Assembly: GCA_013400155.1 (NCBI GenBank)
Contig: VXBM01001894.1
Location: 20,710 to 84,709 of the forward strand
Reading direction: 5' to 3'
DNA: 64,000 bases
DNA from: Helopsaltes ochotensis
Taxonomy: Eukaryota; Chordata; Aves; Passeriformes; Locustellidae
The first letter of the stretch is position 1. Every line of letters begins with the position of its first letter. Positions 56,401-64,000 of this stretch are shown one piece after another. Made by a program: the position numbers and the translations under genes. The notes below the pieces were generated by a model. It had not been told where the DNA came from. It made no database searches and saw only the letters and a list, made by a program, of their open reading frames with translations.

Positions 56401-59400
56401 GGACTCAGCTGCAACAGAGGTCAGGATGCAGCTCTCCGGTGGAGATGCCTGGGAAAATGGGCTTGGCAAGCAGGAATTTGTAATCTTGCACAGCTAGAAG
56501 TAGGCAAATATCCCAGGCACAGGCTGTGCTCAAGGCTACAGTTGTAGCTGGCAGGGGGGAGAAGCTTCCCTTAATATATTCTATTTGATGCAAGAAGTTT
56601 AAAAAACATTAAGAATGGAGTTCTGCTGTTTGAAGTTCTTCACATTAGAGACATATTTTCAGAAATTTCAAACTGGTTTTAGGTTTTTTATTAACTCACT
56701 GGTTAAAACATGCAGTTGTCTCTTAAACATGCTTTTATTAACTCCTACAAACTGATCCAAAAGCTCATCCTCCTCTCAAAATTCAGCAAAGACAATGAAA
56801 ATCTTTCTTTGTGGACAATATATATAAATCACCTTTAACTAGTGTAATTGCCCGAGTTTTACTTTACATATTACTGTACACATACCTATCACTACTTCAT
56901 TAATCGCTCCACTAAGCCCTCAAATCTCATGCAAGGAATGATCACCACTTGTGAATGAAGAGTCACATAATAGAGATGAATATCCCTCCTCTGGAACAGA
57001 TAGGTTCTTCATCTTGTAGCTTATGCTCCATTCAATTTACCTTGGTCTTTTGTCTTTTAACTGTAGTACCACACGCTAAGCCCTGTATTCCAAAAAATCT
57101 GTTTTGGAATTTCAGGTGCACAGCAACATATTTCACTTAAGCCAGGCAGAGTGTGATAAGGACTCTAAAGAGCACCCCCCTACACCATCAGGCTCATTAA
57201 GCGCTTTGGGAGATGTTAGAAGCTGTTACAATTAACAAAGTTGAAAACATTGTAGATGGCAGCTAATTAAAACTGTTCTATTCTACATAGAAAAAAAAAA
57301 GAAAATTATTCGTTTGTAGATTTCTTCTTTGAATACAAATTAGATCACTTGCCTTAAGCATGGAGGAAAACTGCAACTAACAGCTTCTCAATATCAACTT
57401 CAATCACATGCTAAATTCCTAAAGAAGTGACATAAACCAAAGTAATGCCTGAACACAATAAGAAAAAGCAAAAGCCTCTGAAATTCTGTCCTAGTCATGA
57501 AAAAATCCAGAGTACTCCTTTTTGCCTATGCTCCCCCAAAACCATGCTCAACCAGAGACCATTTGAGAAGCTACCTTTATATATACAATTCAGCCCTAAA
57601 CACATGAAAATCCACTTTTAAGTATTAATCCTTTTTATTGCAATCCAAGGTATAAATATCTACATCAGAATAAACGAAAGTCCAGTAATTTTTCTCATTA
57701 TCTTATTCACTGAATGTTTGCACTCACAATGAAAACTCTACAAGGTTTCCAATTTATAGCTGATTATGTTAACTAGATTTGGCTTAAGATATTCATGGTC
57801 AGCTGCTGGCACTTTGTCTTAAGTAAACATAAACTTAAAATGAACTTGTTATGCTTAAAAGGAACTTAATGAACTGAATTTATCACTGCCAATTTCTTTT
57901 TAGGGTTTCTAGCTGAATGAGCTCAAAAAGAGTTGAAAAGCTATCCAATACTAGTGTTTTGCTTACAAATACTTTTGAGTATCAAAATCAAGTTAAACAA
58001 CAATATAAGGCTACAAGCAGAAAGCAAATAATATCCCATTTCACTGAGAATGAGTTTCATCAAGATCCATTACAGGACTATCCATATTAGAAATAAATTC
58101 TGTTTGCAAGCTGCATAAACCTGTATTTAAGGTACTGTTAGCATATATTCAAACAGTTTTTCTAATCAAGACATCTGTGAGGAAGCCACAGAATACTAAT
58201 AGTTCTTAGCACAAGCAGCAGCAGTTTCTTGGCATAACCAAGAGGGTATCTCTGCCTTGAGCTGGTGTTCCCAGGCTTTATCCACACCAGTAACACCATC
58301 ACAAAGATCTGCAACCTAACCCAGAAACTGCCCCACCTGAAGTGATGACATCCACAAATTCTGAGTCTCATCAGGCCTTTTGAAAGCAGTGAAGCTTGGC
58401 TAGCTAGAGGTCAGGTTTTTTTGGATTTTGTTTGTGATATGTGCATCAATGCTGGGCCGTGGGTGAGGGCTGACAGCACCCACGTACTCACAAAGAGGGC
58501 ACACAGATCCCACTGGGTTTTGCCCTTGCATTATCCCCAACACAAGATTCCAGCCACCTCACCTCCTTCTAGCTGAGGGCTGAGAAGAGGAGGAGGCATA
58601 TCCTTGCTGTTACTTCAGTTCCTTATGAAGTGCTGAATCCCCATAGCAAGAACCTCCAAAGGGTACAAACAGGGAGGAAGCAAATGTACGTGATACACAC
58701 TAAAGAATTAAGTTTCTGGAAAATAATTCTTCTGCTGATTTGAGTTGCCATAAGCAGTGACTCCGAACAATAATATATTCTGTTGGTTCATTTTTGTACA
58801 TGGTGGTAGGTACCACAGGCAATACTAATTTGTCACCTGCTACATTCACCTGGGATGCTTCTCAGGTGTCTTTCAGCTGTGGTAAAAATAGAACTGAAAG
58901 GGCCACTTGGATATCAAGAGGAAAATCCTTTTCAAGGCCCACAGTGACAGATTCAACTCTAACAGACTTATACATTAACAACAGGTGGCCCTGTATTCTG
59001 CAGCGCTCCTGATCTTGCAAAAAAGTAGTGCAGATAGTGTAGGGAAGCACCTGGTTCCATTCTCACAACTTATTAGAGCCGTGAAGTGTTGCCTAAATCT
59101 TGAATGCATGAGGCTTGAAAGGGGGAAAATAATCCAACTAATCAAACACAAGAAGGCTGATGTCTCAGCCAAGGTGGAACTGAGAATCCACCCATCTGAA
59201 AACTTCAAATGGGTTCTCTCTGGGTACACCTGACGCAGATGATTCATGACAAGGGTCTCTCACCATGTAGATGTTAACTACAGCCAAGACATTTTAACAC
59301 AACCTTAAGATGATGTCTCAAGAGGTGGAAAATGAGATTCTGAAATTCATACCCCAAGAGATAGCAGTGATCTTTAAGGGCAAATGACTGGCTAAGGGAA

Positions 59401-62400
59401 GCACTGCAGGGCAAGGGGGCTGAGGGAAGAAAAACAGCAACAGCAATAGGCACAAATGGCTGCTAGGCAGGGCCTCAGCCAAAAGAAAACCCAGGCTGGT
59501 ATTCCTGACATGTTCTGGAAGCTCAAACACAGGCTGAGAATTGAGCAAAAGGAACAAGCATATGGTTTCAGAACCTAGTCAATTTTATCATGTAATCTGA
59601 ATGACACAGAGCTGTTCTTGCCATTAATCATTACTTCTCTCCTATAGGAGGAAAGAAGCTGAAATGCTGAAAACAGCATTCTGACTTCAAGTAAGACACA
59701 GGAAGTCTGGAAGACCAGAGTCCAGGACTTGGTGCTGCCACTTCAAGGAGAGAGGAAAAGAACCCAGTAACAAACAAGGAAGATTCCAACATCGAAGAGT
59801 TCAGTTAAGGAGAGGGCTCTTCATAAGGATGAATGCTGATCACTCATGTGATCATGAAGGATCCCTCTGTGATCCCTACAGCAACTGCTATTCCACTAGC
59901 AATTCTCTATCAGCCAATTTGGCCTCAAAGCAGAAGGAATATGGGAAAGGAGATGACAATGGAAACTGATGAAGGACATAGCTCAGCTTGTAACTGCCTA
60001 ACTGCTAGGTGGCAGCAGAATGCAGAACATCCTGGAGCATTAGGCAGCATCTCCTGCTCTCCCAGGAGGCCATGCAAGGAACACCATATTTTTAACAAAT
60101 TCCTCTCAGAAGCTGCACTCATCACCCTGCAGCAGAGGAACCCAGTTCTCTCACACGCCCAAGAAACAGCTCTTGATGGTACAGGCAGGAATTTCTCTAC
60201 TTCCAAGCTTCTCCTAGAAGGAAAACCAGATCAGAGCAAAGCCAGAAGTGCAAACATACATGCAACAGCTGAATGAAGTAAATTGTGACTGGTAGACATG
60301 GTAGGGACATAACACTGCTGCTGTGAGAAAAAAAGGAGAATATCCAACAGCTTTGGAAATATGCTGCTTCCAAGCAGAGAACAATCACAGGGATCTTGGC
60401 CTTGCTTCCACATAGCAGCTAAACTCTTTCTCAACAGGCTAAACCACGAGAAGCAGCACTCCAACTGAGCTGAACTTGGTGACATAACATACCAGCATCT
60501 CTGGCCAGAATCAATCACGGACACTTAAAGGAAAAAACAGATGGCCTGATGTTCCCTACAAGAAAGTTGACATCATAGCCAACTTTCACACCAGATGTGG
60601 TAACAGCACTTGAAAAGTTTGAAGTAGTACAGGGAGCAGAAATGCTCCAATCTGCACGCTCCAGAGCTGAGAAGTGGAGCAGAAATATAGTTTTGCTCTT
60701 TTTCTCTTTTTTTCCAAGAGAAGCTGCTTGGACTGCTTACTTGCTATGGAATAGGGAGGTCTAACCAGGCAGAAACTAGAATTGCCACATCTGCAAGGGA
60801 TCGAGGTGTACAGCTATCAGGACACAATAAATACTTTCTTTAGGAGAATTTTCTGAAGCTGCAGCTCCTGGTCTCACAAACCCACAGCTAGAAAGCTCTG
60901 ACAGAGCATCAGCTCCAAGCAACTGAGTAACAGCATGTGAGGATTCTGGCACAGACCCACACAAGTAGCTTATAAAAGAAGGATGTAACTTGCAGAGCAG
61001 CTTCTTGTAACAGGACCTGTAAATGGAATTACAGCCAAACCCACAAAATCACAGGAAGCCAGGAAATATGTATTTCAAAGACTATCAAGGTGTTCAAGGA
61101 AAAAAAAAATCAAATCAAAGGAAACTGATCACAAGGTGGATTTTTTTTTAAATCATACTGTTGAAAGGAGCTCAAATGCCACAGTGAGCAGTGCAGGCGT
61201 TAAGAATGAGGGAGGCAGGTGACACAGTAAAGATGCTGAGGAAGCAAAGCATTCTTTGATCTGGAGATGATGCACCATCTGGTCAACAAGCACTCAAGCT
61301 ATTCCTCAACAAAACACTGTCTCTTGGCCATACACCAGAAATTGAAGGTTACAGCACTAATAATTAATTTCTTAATTTCTCAATGCTGAGAGGAGAGAAG
61401 CAGCCCAAACACATGACTGTTTGGAGAAGCACATTAATTGGAAATGTGCTGGCACAATAGTGACAAGAACTGACATAAGAACAGCTTTAGAAAGATGCCA
61501 GAACACGATGCGTCAGCACCTTGTTCTGGGACAGAAGGAGGCAGAGGGAAGTTCTATCTCACCATCACTACCACTCTGATACAAAACACTGAGCAGAAAG
61601 TAGACACTCAACCCTACCTCCCAGCTCTGCGTTCATATGACACATGCCACAGTTAGCTTAAAGGGAAACCAGAAAACTTTATACCAAGCCAGCCTCCTAT
61701 AAAACTTTAAAATAGCAATGCTATCATCTCTTGTTTTTTTTTCTTCATGCTTAAAATTCACTGTTGAAGCAGGAGGGAGACTCAGCCTTCCCTCAGCAGA
61801 GAGAAGCACCACTCTTCCTCAGACAGGCAGCCAGGGTTCACTTGTCCCCAATGGCGTGTTAAAAACCTCAACACTGGGTAACTAATGATCACTTACACAA
61901 CTACAGAGCAGACAAAGAACTTGAGCTTTAATGTGACTTGAAATTAATAAGGCCAGATCCACAGCTCATATGAATGTGCCCTGAGATTTTAGCACGAAGT
62001 AACTTCCAAATGCCTTGTCTTTATTGGCTGGGTTTGTTTCTTTAATTCTAAGCTGGCTTACACAGGACAGCCAGACTGAAGTAAAAGTATGCTTGTAATT
62101 CACTGAGAAAGCAATATTATTTTTAGCAATGAGGAAAAAAATACAATCAAGAAATCTTCCAGATACTTCTGTAGTACAGATAAGCACATAAACCCTGGCC
62201 AGAATTCTGACATAAAAGAAGCTTATCTTAGATATTCTAAACAAATTCTTATTTTCTTTTGTTTAAAGTTGTTTTCCTTTATGAAAAAAAACCCATGAAA
62301 CTTTTTTTAGCCAAGAAAAAGGATTGTCTCAACTATTTTTTCTGTAAAAAAAGAAAATTCTGAAAAAAAGTTTTCAAAAAATAATAAAATCTGTTTAAAT

Positions 62401-63495
62401 TTTTCCCTCAATACAATTTGATTTCTTCATCAGCTGTAATAAATTTATTTTATTTTCTAATCTTTATTAGTTTTGCACCTCTGTATTATAATACATAGAT
62501 TTTCCTTCCAAAAAAAAATTAAAGAAGCAAGAAACTCCAATAGCAGCTTTCTCTAACAAAATCCTAGAAAAACCACCATTCATAGTTCTCTAGGTAATCT
62601 CAACACTTGGATAGTGTGGTCTCCAGTATCTCGCTGCTCTGTTTTGTGATTTCACTGTGTAACTGTCAACATTTCTGTAAATTAGATTAATTCCACTTGT
62701 TAGTGCCACTGATTAATTCAGTAATACTGCTCAGGAAAAAAAAATAAATTTTACAAAATTAGATTGACATTAGACTGAAAGACACACTTCAAATACACAA
62801 AGATGTGTTGACAGTAATACAAAACATCATTGGGAAGATGGTCTAAGTACATATTATTTAAAGGAAAAAACGATCTTATCTCCTGCTTCAACTCTCCACT
62901 AAGGCTTAACACAAAATAGGATTATCTCTTTATCCAAAGTAGAAATCTGCAACATTTTATAATTAAGAGTATTATTTCTTATTGCAAGAGGACACAGTCT
63001 CTATTCTTAGGTGCATCTGATATGAGCTGTCAAAAATTAGGAACTCAAATCCATATTTATGTACTTACTGTACTGGTGCTTTGCACCTAGGAAAACACAG
63101 AGCCTTTTATCTAGAGATGCCAACATCTATTTCTTAATTAGTGACTTTTACAAGCTAAACAAAAGCAAATCAGAACAACCATACAGGTGCCTAAAAATTC
63201 AGACTGAAGGTTACAGTTTAACAATGAAGATCATGGATAGGAACTGTAATTTTCAGTCAACAATATTTTATTAAACTTGATATTTAGCAACTATAACAAG
63301 AACAGTTGTATAATGATGCAAAATATAGGAATGGTTGATACAATTCAACATAAAGACATAGGATAAAATACCAGTATGCACATTACCTTAGCGTTCTCAA
63401 GCAGAACTTCATCTCTACCTAAGCCAGGTCCTATGACAACCGAGTGCAGCCGCGGTAACCACTTTTCCACCTCATGGATAGCATTGGGACTATCA
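38303..63495 (-). CDS. NAXD: ATP-dependent (S)-NAD(P)H-hydrate dehydratase, 6 exons, 5' partial
   Basis: This ribokinase-fold repair enzyme uses ATP to convert damaged NAD(P)H hydrates back to NAD(P)H, working with the epimerase NAXE in cytosol and mitochondria. On the minus strand, exons 63495-63387, 49871-49821, 49741-49637, 49349-49229, 40860-40740 and 38453-38303 join with matching phases into 219 residues and TGA. Visible motifs are GPGLGRD, IDADGLWL (built across the 49821/49741 junction), LTPN, VQKGERD and GGQGDLLSG, the nucleotide-binding loop with the catalytic Asp. The end, GTAFNKLFET, matches the C-terminus of human NAXD as I remember it. The N-terminal part, including the targeting signals, lies beyond the right edge. 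Convergent CARS2 next door is the same arrangement as in human 13q34. Confidence 0.95.
38454..40739 (-). other. NAXD: NAXD intron, 2.3 kb
   Basis: GT-AG intron on the minus strand between the GGQGD exon and the last exon. The 154-codon plus-strand ORF at 38769-39233 has no recognisable motif. Nothing else seen. Confidence 0.85.
40740..40860 (-). CDS. NAXD: NAXD exon with catalytic GGQGD motif
   Basis: Completes a Val codon and reads LVCSHEGSSRRCGGQGDLLS, then GSLGVLAHWAFVAGAEKTN and two bases of Gly before GTATGA. GGQGD is the phosphate-binding and catalytic-Asp loop of the family. The exon is isolated between introns of 8.4 and 2.3 kb. Confidence 0.95.
40861..49228 (-). other. NAXD: NAXD intron, 8.4 kb
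   Basis: A large AT-rich GT-AG intron. It contains a perfect hairpin at 48618-48652, a T-run at about 46999-47025 and an unassigned 193-codon ORF at 47458-48039. I recognise no gene, RNA or CR1 in it. Confidence 0.82.
48618..48652. repeat. Perfect 14-bp inverted repeat, 7-base loop
   Basis: Left arm TTTTATACTGATCA (48618-48631), loop CAGTAAC, right arm TGATCAGTATAAAA (48639-48652). The arms are exact reverse complements and each contains TGATCA. Confidence 0.92.
49229..49349 (-). CDS. NAXD: NAXD exon with VQKGERD motif
   Basis: Starts LRDPVDSSDHHGCVLRLSQA, continues MGNLTVVQKGERDLISDGEK plus one base before GTAAGT. The acceptor GTTGTAG was chosen because the next AG, five bases downstream, would shift the frame. 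Confidence 0.95.
49637..49741 (-). CDS. NAXD: NAXD exon, DGLWLISQQP to LTPNYMEF
   Basis: Thirty-five codons in phase 0: DGLWLISQQPSLIQGYQRAI then LTPNYMEFSRLYEAM before GTGAGC. DGLWL and LTPN are family motifs. Only a 79-base intron separates it from the previous exon. Confidence 0.96.
49821..49871 (-). CDS. NAXD: NAXD exon, 17 codons
   Basis: Reads GIIEKSKVKGIPIIIDA in phase 0, between acceptor TTTTTTGCAG and donor GTAAGT. The final IDA joins DG of the next exon to form the conserved IDADGL motif. Confidence 0.95.
50820..50890 (+). repeat. Diverged direct repeat, copy 1
   Basis: Contains TATTAAGCTCTTCAGATTAG and TATCATATGGCACTGAG, matching copy 2 at 51690-51765 over roughly 70 bases with scattered changes. 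The repeat family is not recognised. Confidence 0.7.
51690..51765 (+). repeat. Diverged direct repeat, copy 2
   Basis: Contains TACTAAGCTCTTCTGATTAG and TATCATAGGACACTGAG, in the same orientation as copy 1 and about 0.87 kb from it. Confidence 0.7.
54761..54873 (+). repeat. A/C-rich low-complexity block
   Basis: About 110 bases dominated by A and C (AAACCAAAAACCACCAAAAC, then ACACACACAC near the end). On the NAXD-sense strand it is T/G-rich, like the block in CARS2. Confidence 0.85.
63387..63495 (-). CDS. NAXD: NAXD exon with GPGLGRD motif
   Basis: After one base completing a codon it reads DSPNAIHEVEKWLPRLHSVV, then IGPGLGRDEVLLENAK before donor GTAATG. GPGLGRD is a conserved motif of the dehydratase family. 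The acceptor is CACTTCCTTGTAG. Confidence 0.95.
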
Positions 63496-64000
63496 CTACA
63501 AGGAAGTGTGGAAAAAAAAAAAAAAAGAAATTTAAAAAGGCTTCATTTTAGTATTCTCAGAAACTGAGTCCAAGATACAAGACAGAAAGAGGTATTTCTT
63601 ATCTTGAGTGTCAGGCAATTTTATCCTCCAAACTATCAAGAATCTGTGACCCAAGAAATATAGAATGGTTGTCCAAATAGCTAAAATGAAAAATTTCTCT
63701 CAATTTATTCTTTATGGGATACCATATAAAAATGAGGAAGTAGCTGCAAGTATCCACTGCAGCAGTTACAAAATAAAAAAATAAAATCCAAGCAGGAAAC
63801 CAACAATTTTTAGAGTGTGTCACAATTCCCTATTTAATGCTTCTTTGCAGAGGTTATACCTTGGAGAGAGATCCACCATCTCACAGGTATATATTACAGC
63901 TTGCTGGAAATAATGCAATTGTTTATTACCCCACATGGCAGAATGATAAATCTACTCACATGCTTTTTTGTCAGTCACTTCATACGAATTTGTTCCAAAT
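63496..64000 (-). other. NAXD: NAXD upstream intron sequence to window edge
   Basis: Presumed intron upstream of the first certain NAXD exon. It contains only the doubtful 44-base exon candidate; no other coding signal was recognised. Confidence 0.6.
63860..63903 (-). other. Possible upstream NAXD exon, 44 bases, doubtful
   Basis: On the minus strand, 44 bases lie between acceptor TTATTTCCAG and donor GTATAA. They are open (QAVIYTCEMVDLSP plus AG), and their phase fits the next NAXD exon exactly. However, the family has a conserved Y.PEL(I/M)VHP-type block here, and only Y, E and two hydrophobic residues would match. The same frame stays open beyond both proposed splice sites, which weakens the case. 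The true exon may lie beyond the right edge. Confidence 0.25.

Larger units (their letters stand above)
49872..63386 (-). other. NAXD: NAXD intron, 13.5 kb
   Basis: The largest intron in the window. It contains a diverged repeat pair (50820-50890 and 51690-51765) and an A/C-rich block (54761-54873). The rest is AT-rich, with short chance ORFs and no recognised gene. Confidence 0.82.

Noticed and set aside
59833..60276. 147-codon plus-strand ORF in the large NAXD intron
   Set aside because: No recognisable domain, and no splice or promoter context; looks like chance.
63952..64000. Minus-strand GCAT/GTGAGT donor with a short open frame at the right edge
   Set aside because: Its phase does not fit the following candidate or certain NAXD exon, and the peptide does not resemble NAXD.
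1..64000. Search for tRNA, rRNA, CRISPR, operons or prokaryotic-type systems
   Set aside because: No such structures seen; the window is an ordinary two-gene vertebrate locus with intronic and repeat sequence.

Overview
This is eukaryotic genomic DNA, most likely from a bird. It is AT-rich, and its coding sequence is split into short exons joined by GT-AG introns. It carries at least three fragments of the sauropsid LINE family CR1, including the typical 3' tail of ATTCTGTG-like repeats. CR1 also occurs in crocodilians and turtles, so 'bird' is an inference. There is no bacterial, phage or plasmid signature, and I saw no tRNA, rRNA or CRISPR array.

The window holds two convergent (tail-to-tail) genes that are also neighbours in mammals. 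The left half, + strand, is CARS2, mitochondrial cysteinyl-tRNA synthetase. Fourteen coding exons from 299 to 35103 join in one uninterrupted frame and give 509 residues through the stop. Only the start of the protein (targeting peptide and first residues) lies off the left edge. The right half, - strand, is NAXD (formerly CARKD), the ATP-dependent NAD(P)H-hydrate dehydratase. Six exons from 63495 down to 38303 give the C-terminal 219 residues and the stop. The N-terminal part lies off the right edge.

Layout: 1-280 is a CR1 3' end touching the acceptor of the first visible CARS2 exon. CARS2 exons and introns run from 299 to 35103, with CR1 fragments at about 9915-10500 and 17312-17363 and a T/G-rich low-complexity block at 16571-16757. 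CARS2 poly(A) signals lie at 35173 and 35250. About 1 kb of intergenic DNA follows. The NAXD 3' UTR occupies about 36216-38302 and the NAXD exons run from 38303 to 63495, including introns of 8.4 kb and 13.5 kb. Almost everything else is intron. No promoter or CpG-rich first exon is visible, because both gene starts are outside the window.

The two proteins do not form a pathway, although both serve mitochondrial or NAD(P)H-related housekeeping. The main points of interest are a CR1 tail that appears to supply the branch point of CARS2, an extra Lys/Glu-rich linker in CARS2, two perfect hairpins, an unassigned diverged repeat pair, and the close convergent 3' ends. I found no convincing new biological system.
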